Shown: one piece after another, positions 1-6,711 of the stretch | Numbering within the stretch: the first letter of the stretch is position 1 | Layout: every line of letters begins with the position of its first letter | Source: Acidimicrobiales bacterium | GTDB taxonomy: Bacteria > Actinomycetota > Acidimicrobiia > Acidimicrobiales > Poriferisodalaceae | DNA length: 12,528 nucleotides | Direction: 5' to 3' | Assembly (NCBI GenBank): GCA_030749275.1 | Contig: JASMKJ010000261.1 | Location: 1 to 12,528 of the forward strand | Notes under the pieces: model-generated | What the model saw: the letters and a program-made list of their open reading frames with translations, nothing else | Told to the model about the DNA's origin: nothing | The model's database searches: none | Program-made: the position numbers and the translations under genes

Positions 1-1080
1 GAAGAACTCATCGCCCTGGGGAGAGCCGTAGCTGACGCGGGTGGAGGTGTTGTGGAAGTCGCTTCGGATATTGGGCTCGGGGGCCTCGAAGGCAATTTCG
101 GCTCTGATATTGATTGGATGCGTACTCTTGCGAATGATTATGGGTTGACCGTCACCTACGCGCTCAACCAAGCAGACCGCCACCCGCAACAGTGGCGTGA
201 CCTTCTCGAACTTTCGTCGGCTCCCATCGAAGGTGACGGCAGAGTGATAGCGCAGGTAGCTGGTCGACCAGCGGGGTTGTTGTTTGGACTTGAAACATCA
301 CTTCACCCGTTCAAGATGCACCCAACATATTTGGAATTGTCAGCAAGATGCACCCTGTCCGAACTTGTGGAAGAACTCTCCAAAGAGTCAGTCAAACAAC
401 AAATCCTCAGTGAGACCACTGGGTACACCGGACGTTTCAACCACGATGTCGCGCACGCGTTTCACAAAATGTATCCGCTACTCAACAACCCTGATTATGA
501 ACCGAAGCCCGAAGATTCGGTAGCAGCTCGGGCTCAAAGAGAAAACCGTGACCCATACGAGTACGCGTATGAAGTTCTCTTAGCGAAGAACGGGAGAGGG
601 CTTATTTTCTTTCCCCTCGCGGACTTCGCGGAACACACTCTCGATCCAACCTATGAACGCCTAAATCATCATGGGGCGTTCTGGAGCCTCTCTGACGGCG
701 GAGCGCATTGCCGCTTGATTTGTGACGCGTCCACCTCGACATTCATGCTGAGTCATTGGACTCGGGATCGAACCAATGGCCCCAAGATGGAGATTGAGGC
801 TGCGGTGAAATTGATGACTCATGACACGGCTGAAATTTATGGCTTACTTGGTGACCGAGGCACGCTCGAAGTTGGGAAACGCGCCGACATTAACGTCATC
901 GATTACGAGAACCTGTCAATTTCCGCTCCTGAAATGACATATGACCTTCCTACGGGAGCACCTCGTCTATTGCAGGACTCCAGCGGCTATAAGGCGACGC
1001 TTGTTGCTGGCGAAATTGTGAGACTGGATGACGAATTCACAGGGGCTCGGCCCGGCCGTCTAGTTCGCGGACGTCGATGA
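1..1080 (+). CDS. N-acyl-D-amino-acid deacylase-type amidohydrolase (5' end cut by window)
   Basis: The reading frame is open from base 1, so the first in-frame start-like codon (GTG at 52) is not the real start and the N-terminal part lies outside the window. About 359 residues remain. The segment reading RPAGLLFGLETSLHPF (bases about 265-315) and the metal-site motif SDGGAH (Asp codon at 694-696) are typical of the amidohydrolase 3 / D-aminoacylase family. The C-terminal stretch with GTLEVGKRADINVID is the usual beta-sandwich closure of amidohydrolases. The family hydrolyses N-acyl-D-amino acids or related amides with zinc in the cytoplasm. Marine and actinobacterial genomes carry many paralogues of unproven substrate, so the specific substrate is unknown here. 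The luciferase-like oxidoreductase follows 64 bases downstream on the same strand and may be co-transcribed. Family confidence is high; substrate confidence is low. Confidence 0.88.
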   Translation, partial: EELIALGRAVADAGGGVVEVASDIGLGGLEGNFGSDIDWMRTLANDYGLTVTYALNQADRHPQQWRDLLELSSAPIEGDGRVIAQVAGRPAGLLFGLETSLHPFKMHPTYLELSARCTLSELVEELSKESVKQQILSETTGYTGRFNHDVAHAFHKMYPLLNNPDYEPKPEDSVAARAQRENRDPYEYAYEVLLAKNGRGLIFFPLADFAEHTLDPTYERLNHHGAFWSLSDGGAHCRLICDASTSTFMLSHWTRDRTNGPKMEIEAAVKLMTHDTAEIYGLLGDRGTLEVGKRADINVIDYENLSISAPEMTYDLPTGAPRLLQDSSGYKATLVAGEIVRLDDEFTGARPGRLVRGRR

Positions 1081-1144
1081 ATCCAGCTGATTGGGCATCA
1101 CTTCACTAGATCAAATGGGGTTTCGTGATTAAAGGATCCGATTT

Positions 1145-2164
1145 GTGCTGAACTGCTGGGCCCCGATCGGACGAGGGGACGCCCCGACCATCGTCTCTCG
1201 AAGCAAAGAGTTGGAACAACGCGGATACGCGGGAGTCATTGGCAATCAGGTATACGGGCCGCCGTGGGCCAGTTTGGCGGTCGCAGCGGCTTCCACAACC
1301 TCGCTTGAATTGGAAACAGGCATAGCAATGGCTTTTGTCCGATCGCCGTTCGAAACGGCGTGCGCCGCCCTTGAACTCGACCAGATCAGCAATGGGCGGT
1401 TCACCCTTGGTTTGGGCACTGCGCCTCAGACATGGACAGAAAATTTTTTCGGCCACGATTTCCGTCCACCGATCGCCCGGACCCGGGAAGTAATAGAAAT
1501 TCTGCGCCTGGTTTTCGATGCAGCGGTAAGTGGTAGCTCATCGATCCCTGACTACCAGGGGGAGCACTATCAGTTGTCCTTCGAAGCACTGCACCCAAAC
1601 TTTGGCCCCAACGTCAGAGCTGTCCCAATATGGGTGGCGTCGCTGCGCGAAAAACTATGTGAGCTGGCCGGCGAATGCGCAGACGGATTCATAGGGCACT
1701 CAATATGGTCCCGCTGGTGGCTCGAAGAGCGGGCACTACCTGCTCTCCACCGAGGCATTTCGAGGGCGGGCCGAGAGTTCGATGATCTTGACGTGCAGCT
1801 TTGGTTGACAGCTTCGATCGACCCCGATCAGACGGTGGCAGCTCGGCGATCACGCGGAAACGTAGCCTTTTACGCATCGATCCCCAGTTATCGCTCTTAC
1901 TTCGAAGCACATGGTTTCGGTGACCTCTTCGACACTCTTGTGGAAGCTCGACGCTCGGTGCCTCTCAATCAATGCATTGACTTGGTTCCCCTCGACGCGG
2001 CAAGAACTTTCGCTATATGCGGAACAGCCGATGAGGTGGGCCAAGAAATCGAAGAAATAGCCGGACATGCCACTTCGATATGCGTCAAACCTCCGATGTG
2101 GGGTATTGACCCGGAAGACGCCATTGAGCAGGCACGTCAGATTGACTCTTTGCTGCTCGGCTGA
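1145..2164 (+). CDS. LLM-class (luciferase-like) flavin/F420-dependent oxidoreductase
   Basis: This 339-residue protein has the bacterial luciferase-like TIM-barrel pattern, most clearly the segment ALELDQISNGRFTLGLG at residues 76-92, which is a signature of this superfamily. It starts at GTG 1145: an AAAGGA ribosome site lies 8 bases upstream, and an in-frame stop (1130-1132) excludes a longer form. The sequence resembles the actinobacterial F420-dependent subfamily (MSMEG_2256-like, TIGR03617), but FMN use cannot be excluded from sequence alone. Such enzymes reduce or mono-oxygenate small organic substrates in the cytoplasm; the substrate here is unknown. The gene sits 64 bases after the amidohydrolase and ends convergently with the MetE-like gene, with a hairpin between them. 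No truncation or missing segment was seen. Confidence 0.87.
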   Translation: MLNCWAPIGRGDAPTIVSRSKELEQRGYAGVIGNQVYGPPWASLAVAAASTTSLELETGIAMAFVRSPFETACAALELDQISNGRFTLGLGTAPQTWTENFFGHDFRPPIARTREVIEILRLVFDAAVSGSSSIPDYQGEHYQLSFEALHPNFGPNVRAVPIWVASLREKLCELAGECADGFIGHSIWSRWWLEERALPALHRGISRAGREFDDLDVQLWLTASIDPDQTVAARRSRGNVAFYASIPSYRSYFEAHGFGDLFDTLVEARRSVPLNQCIDLVPLDAARTFAICGTADEVGQEIEEIAGHATSICVKPPMWGIDPEDAIEQARQIDSLLLG

Positions 2165-2180
2165 GAAGTACTTTGAACGG

Positions 2181-2204
2181 TGCAGCGGGATACAGCCCTC
2201 TGCA
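2181..2204. terminator. Hairpin between convergent genes (possible bidirectional terminator)
   Basis: In the 63-base gap between the convergent luciferase-like and MetE-like genes, TGCAG-C-GGG (2181-2189) pairs with CCC-T-CTGCA (2196-2204) around a 6-base loop. There is a single C/T mismatch in the stem. The position is right for terminating both genes. No T-run follows on either strand, so this is a candidate only; actinobacterial terminators often lack the T-run. Confidence 0.4.
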
Positions 2205-2227
2205 TTGAGTGTGACTTGTTGGGTCCG

Positions 2228-3340
2228 CTACGAGCCCCAGTAGTCTTGCGCTACTTGCGACACCAATCGAAGCTTTGTCCACTGGTCTTCTTCAGTCAGG
2301 AGGTTGCCTTCAAGAATTGAGGCGAATCCACACTGAGGACTAATTCCAAGTCGAGACGCATCCGCGTACTGGCTTGCCTCGTCTATGCGACGTTTCAACA
2401 GATCTGGTGATTCCAGTTCGGGTCGCTTGCTTGTGACAAGACCAAGCACAACTGACGTTGAGGCTGGAATCAACTGCAAGGGTTCGAAGTCGCCGGACCG
2501 CTCATCATCAAACTCGAGAAAAAAGACATCAACATCGAGCCGCGGAAAGACCTGTTCCGCGATAGCTGCGTAACCACCGGAAACCGCCCAGTTTGACCTT
2601 GCGTTACCCCTGCAGATGTGTAGACCCACGACTGTGGAATCAGCACGATCCGCCACAGCTGCGTTGGTTGCGTTGATGTACTCCTGGAGAAGACCGGCCG
2701 GGTCTTCCCCTTGGGCCTGCATGGCCTCCGTTGCGGTTTCGTCACAAAAGAAACTCAGGATCGGATCATCAATCTGGATGAAAGTGCATCCCAAGCGCTC
2801 CAAGCCTGCGATTTCTGCCTTGTAAACCGCAGTAACGTCATCCCAAAATTGGTCCCGGTCGGGGTACAACACCTCATCAATAGCGTCAACGCCATACTGA
2901 AAATGGAAACGACTAGGAGCAGGGATCGTGACTTTGACAGGACAATTCGTGATGTCCGCTATATAGGTGTAGTTCCTTCCCATGATCGCGGCTCCGGGAT
3001 GCGTCAACAGACCCGCTGTACGGACCAGCTTTGGGACGTAGGCAACAGTTGCTTCGTCAGCGTTGTTAGCAAAAGGTGACTGTTCGGCTTCAAAGAGTTC
3101 GATTCCTTCGACATATGGTATGAAGCCCGACCACCACACGTCCCTCCGAAACTCACCATCCGTGATTGCACCGATGCCGGTGTCTTCTTGGCGTCGAACG
3201 GACACGCTGATTGCATCGTCTTCGATGGAGCGCCGAGCTGCTTCATCTAGTTCACCCTTCGCAAATGCAGCCCAAGCTTCCGTCACCGAACGGGGACGGA
3301 GGAGACTTCCCACGTGGTCTGCACGCGCAATGAGGGTCAT
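2228..3340 (-). CDS. MetE-like zinc-dependent methyl/alkyltransferase (cobalamin-independent methionine synthase C-terminal family)
   Basis: This 370-residue protein corresponds to only the catalytic C-terminal half of MetE, which is about 750 residues long. The four zinc ligands of the family can be placed: His241 and Cys243 in HICRGN, Glu276 in FFLEFD, and Cys337 in SPQCGF. The early RADHVGSLLRP segment and the TDGEFRR and QIDDP motifs are also typical. The protein therefore should activate a thiol on zinc for alkyl transfer. It could be a methionine synthase using a non-folate donor, a methylcobalamin:thiol methyltransferase, or an alkyltransferase like epoxyalkane:coenzyme M transferase, which has the same fold and size. 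The start chosen is ATG 3340, with a GGGGGAT ribosome-site-like sequence 4 bases upstream; TTG 3343 directly before it is possible but too close to that site. It lies 57 bases downstream of ligB on the same strand, so co-transcription with the aromatic genes is plausible. Confidence 0.88.
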   Translation of the reverse strand: MTLIARADHVGSLLRPRSVTEAWAAFAKGELDEAARRSIEDDAISVSVRRQEDTGIGAITDGEFRRDVWWSGFIPYVEGIELFEAEQSPFANNADEATVAYVPKLVRTAGLLTHPGAAIMGRNYTYIADITNCPVKVTIPAPSRFHFQYGVDAIDEVLYPDRDQFWDDVTAVYKAEIAGLERLGCTFIQIDDPILSFFCDETATEAMQAQGEDPAGLLQEYINATNAAVADRADSTVVGLHICRGNARSNWAVSGGYAAIAEQVFPRLDVDVFFLEFDDERSGDFEPLQLIPASTSVVLGLVTSKRPELESPDLLKRRIDEASQYADASRLGISPQCGFASILEGNLLTEEDQWTKLRLVSQVAQDYWGS

Positions 3341-3397
3341 CAAGATCCCCCGAGGTTGGGCATCGGTTTCTTCGCTGGCAAGAACAAAAGCATTGGC

Positions 3398-4225
3398 TTA
3401 GCCGGGCTCGAAGCAAACAAGTCCGTAGCCGGTAAGCAGCGGAGCAAAATATGCTCGGTGGATGTTTCTAACTTGTGTCCCCATGGCACCCCGCATTGCA
3501 AGCCACATTATGATTTCAACTGATTCGGCCCCCCCGCGGCGCATGTACTCCAGATGATCAAGCTCACATAACGCGGCCGGGTTGGTTTCAAGCAAATCCA
3601 AAAACTCGTTATCCCAACCTGGGCTTACATGACCAAAATCTTCACCGTGTAGTTGGTGGGACATTCCCCCAGTCGCTATCACCACGACTCGAGCGTCGTC
3701 GTAAGACTCGACGGCACGTGCTATGGCAGCGCCGATGTTGAAACATCGCCGGGCGGTCGGCAAGGGATGTTGAATGACGTTTACAGCCAAGGGGGTGATC
3801 GGTGTCTCCCATGGAGGTGCCATAAGAAACGGCAAGATTGAATAAACCCCGTGGTCGACAACCATTTCTTGGCAGATAGTTGGATCGAACTCGTCTGCCA
3901 CCAAGCTTCTTGCTATGTGCCAGCCGAGCTTGGTGTCACCCCGAAGGTCCGGCAATGGTCGCTTCCCCCACCCCTCGTCGGCTTGGGCAAAGGTCTCCGC
4001 GACACCCAACGCGAACGTTGGGTAGGCATCAAAGAAGAATTGATTGACATGGTCGTTGTAGACCATCACGAGAGCATCAGGTTGCAATGCTTCAAGCCAC
4101 TCGGCCGCGGGCTTGTAGCTCTCGAAAATGTCTCGCCATTCGGGGTCGTCGCCTTTGTCTTGGTCGTATGCCCGGGCGAGAGACGGAGCATGACTGACGC
4201 CGATTCCACCAACAATTTGACCCAT
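3398..4225 (-). CDS. ligB: LigB-type extradiol dioxygenase, catalytic (beta) subunit
   Basis: This 275-residue protein belongs to the class III extradiol dioxygenases, like protocatechuate 4,5-dioxygenase beta. It opens catechol-type rings next to the hydroxyl pair with Fe(II) and O2. Residues that match the LigB metal site are His12 (GVSHAPSL), His59 (YNDHVNQFFFDAYP) and Glu234 (GGAESVEIIMWLAMRG). His125 (VDHG) and His190 (TGGMSHQ) match the catalytic histidines. The frame stays open upstream to 4381, but residues before MGQIVGG are arginine/cysteine-rich and unlike the family, and that region codes for LigA in another frame. ATG 4225 is therefore the start. The ligA stop TAA and this ATG share one base (TAATG), which implies translational coupling. 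The ring-cleavage substrate (protocatechuate, gallate, homoprotocatechuate or another catechol) cannot be decided from sequence. Confidence 0.92.
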   Translation of the reverse strand: MGQIVGGIGVSHAPSLARAYDQDKGDDPEWRDIFESYKPAAEWLEALQPDALVMVYNDHVNQFFFDAYPTFALGVAETFAQADEGWGKRPLPDLRGDTKLGWHIARSLVADEFDPTICQEMVVDHGVYSILPFLMAPPWETPITPLAVNVIQHPLPTARRCFNIGAAIARAVESYDDARVVVIATGGMSHQLHGEDFGHVSPGWDNEFLDLLETNPAALCELDHLEYMRRGGAESVEIIMWLAMRGAMGTQVRNIHRAYFAPLLTGYGLVCFEPG

Positions 4226-4632
4226 TATCTTGAACCTTCTTGCGGTGGGCGGGTCGCCATGAACTGGTCGAGAGTTTCTCCGCGCATCTCTGCGCCCACC
4301 TCCAAGAGATTTGAACCGACCGTGGCAGCAATTTTCAAGAACACGTACACATTGCCGCCGGCAGTCACCATCCCCGTCCAATCCCGGTTGAGTACTAACT
4401 TCGTTTCCTCAGCCGTCAACTCGAAACGACGACAATAAGCATGTTCATCGGCAAGAAATTCCGCTCTGTTGTCCGGATCGATAAGACTCGCCGACAGCTT
4501 GTTCAAGCGGTATCCAGCCATAGATCGTTCACCGGTGAACAGCGTCATGTCGACCATTTGGCCCCCCGTATCATCTCCCATCGTAATTGCCGTCGTTGTT
4601 GGAAAGCTGAGCGGGGCTCTGGACGAGGTCAA
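4225..4632 (-). CDS. ligA: LigA-type extradiol dioxygenase, small (alpha) subunit
   Basis: The small alpha subunit caps the active site of LigAB-type dioxygenases. Family features are GYRLNKLSASL (residues 40-50 from the TTG start), DNRAEFLADEHAY (54-66), ELTAEE (71-76), RDWTGMV (83-89) and GGNVYVFLKIA (92-102). The gene immediately precedes ligB and shares one base with it. The start is uncertain. TTG 4632 overlaps the hpaB stop (TTGA), but the nearest ribosome-site-like AGGAG is 14 bases away. ATG 4557 (protein MVDMTLFTGER) has a GGGGGG stretch 4 bases upstream and would give 110 residues; ATG 4581 has no ribosome site. The first 25 residues from TTG do not look conserved, so the shorter form is quite possible. 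The family assignment is firm; the 5' end is not. Confidence 0.85.
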   Translation of the reverse strand: MTSSRAPLSFPTTTAITMGDDTGGQMVDMTLFTGERSMAGYRLNKLSASLIDPDNRAEFLADEHAYCRRFELTAEETKLVLNRDWTGMVTAGGNVYVFLKIAATVGSNLLEVGAEMRGETLDQFMATRPPQEGSR

Positions 4633-6107
4633 CGGGTGTCATGTGACTCCTGTGTGCTTTCAAGTCGGTCCAGAAGTTGGTCGATCCGTTCTTTGAAGGG
4701 AGCTTTGTCATACATGTTGAACAACGCCCCCGCCAGACGAACCGGGTCCCCCGAGTAGTAGCGCTCGTAGAGTTGCTGGCGGCCTGAGAATCCGGACGAG
4801 GACGCATCCCACGCGAGCCGAAATAAGCGGACGCGGTCTCTGCTACCTGCGTTGACGCTCTGGAAATAGCGATCAACATCATCCGCGCGAGGTCCGTCAA
4901 GCTCAGCGAACGAGGGCGTCGCAACGAGCCCTCCGGCACCAATAATTTGAATGATTTCGCACATGCGTTGGAAGTTTTGGGGGAATGTCTGACGAACAGT
5001 CCAAAGAGGCATAGAGGCCGGATACACGAATCCGTTCTCCCGTTCCACAATGTCCGCTTCTGCTGCCACAAGAGCAGCCCGTAATTGTTCGGTAAAGACA
5101 ATCAATTCGCTCAACATGCCCTGAACATGAAGAAACTGATCCGCATTCGTCGATTCCGCTACCTGGAAGGCCAGACCCATCATAAATTCGGCCTTCGCGA
5201 GATTCTTTATTGAAAATTGGTGCATCACTTGTTCCATCGCACCAGTGCGATTGAACAACCCGTTACACATTTCGACATCTCGGTAAATGAAAGTTCGTTC
5301 CCACGGAACCAAAACGTCATCGAAGATGACAGTGCCATCTATCTCGTCGAGTCGCTGACTTAACGGATGGTCCATTGCCGATGCGGCCGTTATCGGAGTT
5401 AACGACGGTCGACAGATAAATCTCATACCGGGCGTGTTGATCGGTAGAGCGAAACAGAATGCAAACTTCTCTGCGTCAGCATTAGTAGGTAGGTAGCTCG
5501 ATGGTGCAACAAGTATTTCGTCGCTGTGCGCACACAATGTTGCGACCATTCTGGCGCCACGCACGATCCAACCGGATTGGTTTTCTTCAACAATGTGTGC
5601 GGCTACTTCGTTGTCTTGTTCTTCTACAGGTCGGGACCGGTCATACTGAGGAGTCACCAGAGTGTGCGTGAGGACGAGGTCCCTCTCGCGAATCTCTTCG
5701 TAGTAGTCCTTCAAATAGGTGCCGTAGGGACGCTCATCACGCTGGAAATCCTCCCAACACATCGCTAGAGCCGTGACCATGATGTTCATGAAGTCAGCGG
5801 ACCGTCCAAACATGCCAGAAGTGTGATCCATCCAACGTTTCACCATTCCGCGGCGCTTTTCAAGATCCTCGCGACAAAGAGGCTGGATGAAAGACAACCC
5901 CACCCGATCGCCAGTTGTCGGTGACTTGTAGGTCATTTCGTCAATCAACTCGACATCGAGTTGGAGGTCGTAGAGTTCGGCGATGGCTTGAGCCGCGCCA
6001 CGAAAACGTGCATCCGTGGTGACATCAGTAACGCGTTCACCGTCAACCCAAATCTCTCTTGAATCAACAAGCCCACTCAGATAATCAGCACCGCTTCTTG
6101 CAGCCAT
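4629..6107 (-). CDS. hpaB: HpaB/PvcC-family FADH2-dependent aromatic hydroxylase, oxygenase component
   Basis: This 492-residue protein has the full length of the two-component flavin monooxygenases typified by 4-hydroxyphenylacetate 3-monooxygenase. These enzymes place a second hydroxyl ortho to a phenol using FADH2 from a separate reductase. Family features include the N-terminal SGADYLSGLVDSREIWVDGERV, GRSADFMN (residues 101-108), LTHTLVTPQYDRSRP (146-160), the ARMVATLCAHSDE segment (185-197) and VPWERTFIY (267-275). Arg102 and His148 match active-site residues of the Thermus enzyme (Arg100, His142), but the position of its Tyr104 is Phe106 here. ATG 6107 fits the family start although no clear ribosome site precedes it. 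The next gene, ligA, overlaps or abuts the 3' end, so the hydroxylated product is probably the ring-cleavage substrate. No HpaC reductase gene is visible. Chlorophenol or other phenol specificity is possible. Confidence 0.9.
   Translation of the reverse strand: MAARSGADYLSGLVDSREIWVDGERVTDVTTDARFRGAAQAIAELYDLQLDVELIDEMTYKSPTTGDRVGLSFIQPLCREDLEKRRGMVKRWMDHTSGMFGRSADFMNIMVTALAMCWEDFQRDERPYGTYLKDYYEEIRERDLVLTHTLVTPQYDRSRPVEEQDNEVAAHIVEENQSGWIVRGARMVATLCAHSDEILVAPSSYLPTNADAEKFAFCFALPINTPGMRFICRPSLTPITAASAMDHPLSQRLDEIDGTVIFDDVLVPWERTFIYRDVEMCNGLFNRTGAMEQVMHQFSIKNLAKAEFMMGLAFQVAESTNADQFLHVQGMLSELIVFTEQLRAALVAAEADIVERENGFVYPASMPLWTVRQTFPQNFQRMCEIIQIIGAGGLVATPSFAELDGPRADDVDRYFQSVNAGSRDRVRLFRLAWDASSSGFSGRQQLYERYYSGDPVRLAGALFNMYDKAPFKERIDQLLDRLESTQESHDTR
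4647..4651 (-). promoter_or_regulatory. AGGAG ribosome-site-like sequence inside the 3' end of hpaB
   Basis: AGGAG lies 4 bases before an ATG (4642-4640) that opens a 23-codon frame ending with TGA at 4571. That frame is neither hpaB nor ligA, and it stops 13 bases before the ligA ATG at 4557. AGGAG is 14 bases from the ligA TTG at 4632, which is too far for direct use. It may deliver ribosomes to ligA by coupling through the small frame, or mark a frameshift in the ligA 5' end. Confidence 0.35.
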
Positions 6108-6242
6108 GCGAGTAGACGCTAGACGTAATAGTTCAAGTACTGCTGTAGATATCGCAATCGCTTACAGGTCAATGTTTCGTGGTGCGAGGTGAGGCAGCGT
6201 TGGTGGAAGATTTGAATGTAACGGCGCCCGCAATCCGAGCGG
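6108..6242. other. 135-base gap between the SnoaL-like gene and hpaB
   Basis: This is the second-longest internal gap of the minus-strand gene run, so it could hold the hpaB promoter. Just beyond the SnoaL-like stop codon, CCGC (6228-6231) pairs with GCGG (6239-6242), flanked by GTAAC (6218-6222) and GTTAC (6242-6246) with an asymmetric bulge. This is a weak hairpin with no T-run. No convincing -35/-10 pair was found and no small gene is supported. Confidence 0.3.
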
Positions 6243-6653
6243 TTACTCGCCCCGTAGTTGTTCGAGTAATCCGCCACTATCGCTAACAATGTGCCCTTCG
6301 ACAACCTTACGATCAGCAACGGTGAAAATTGCTACAGCGTGGCGTTCGATCTCATTACCTGAAGCAGGCACTCCCATGAAAGTGCCGGTGTGAGTGCCTC
6401 TCAAGATGTATCTGACGGCCACATACTCGCCGTCGCTCACCATTTGCTGAATCTCAAATCGAGCATCACTTAATGAAGCGTGGTAGGCCTTGAGAGACTC
6501 AATGTGCTCAGCGAGAGAGTTAGCGGACGGACCACCATAACCATGGCGCACATAGTCCTCGGAAAATGATGCCTCCACAACGGACAAATCCTGTTTGTTG
6601 AACCCATCCTCCATGATGTGTCGCACGAGTTCCTTGGCTTCTTCTCCTGTCAA
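6243..6653 (-). CDS. SnoaL-like / ester cyclase family protein (NTF2-like fold)
   Basis: This 136-residue protein has the length and pattern of SnoaL-like proteins. It has an N-terminal helix with FNKQDLSVVEASFSEDYVRHG (residues 18-38) and the family's conserved turn RGTHTGTFMGVPASGNEI (85-102). It ends with a strand region containing KVVEGHIVSD. Members fold as an NTF2-like cone that binds small organic ligands. Some are polyketide cyclases or isomerases, but most have no known activity. TTG 6653 is the start: GGAGGAG (6662-6656) lies just upstream, and the frame meets a stop at 6677-6675 with no other start codon between. The next in-frame start, ATG 6614, would remove the first helix. It lies 58 bases after the methyltransferase and 135 bases before hpaB on the same strand. 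Its role in the cluster is unknown. Confidence 0.82.
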   Translation of the reverse strand: MTGEEAKELVRHIMEDGFNKQDLSVVEASFSEDYVRHGYGGPSANSLAEHIESLKAYHASLSDARFEIQQMVSDGEYVAVRYILRGTHTGTFMGVPASGNEIERHAVAIFTVADRKVVEGHIVSDSGGLLEQLRGE

Positions 6654-6711
6654 AACTCCTCCGTTTCCGAATGGCTAACAATACCCTCCAGCCACTCCGT
6701 CACTTGCGGCC

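Noticed and set aside
4226..4381. Upstream extension of ligB by 52 residues
   Set aside because: The extension overlaps ligA in another frame and is rich in Arg and Cys, unlike LigB proteins; ATG 4225 gives the typical MGQIVGGIGVSHAPSL start.
3851..4438. 195-codon open frame on the plus strand
   Set aside because: It lies antisense across ligB and ligA, has no ribosome site and a non-family-like composition; both minus-strand genes have clear conserved motifs.
4571..5101. 176-codon open frame on the minus strand
   Set aside because: It is an out-of-frame shadow of the 3' part of hpaB. Only its last 23 codons, behind an AGGAG, were kept as a regulatory curiosity.
6118..6170. Possible hpaB promoter (minus-strand TTGACC near 6167 with TATCTA about 15 bases on)
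   Set aside because: The spacing is short and the -10 match is poor; without transcription data it is no better than chance.
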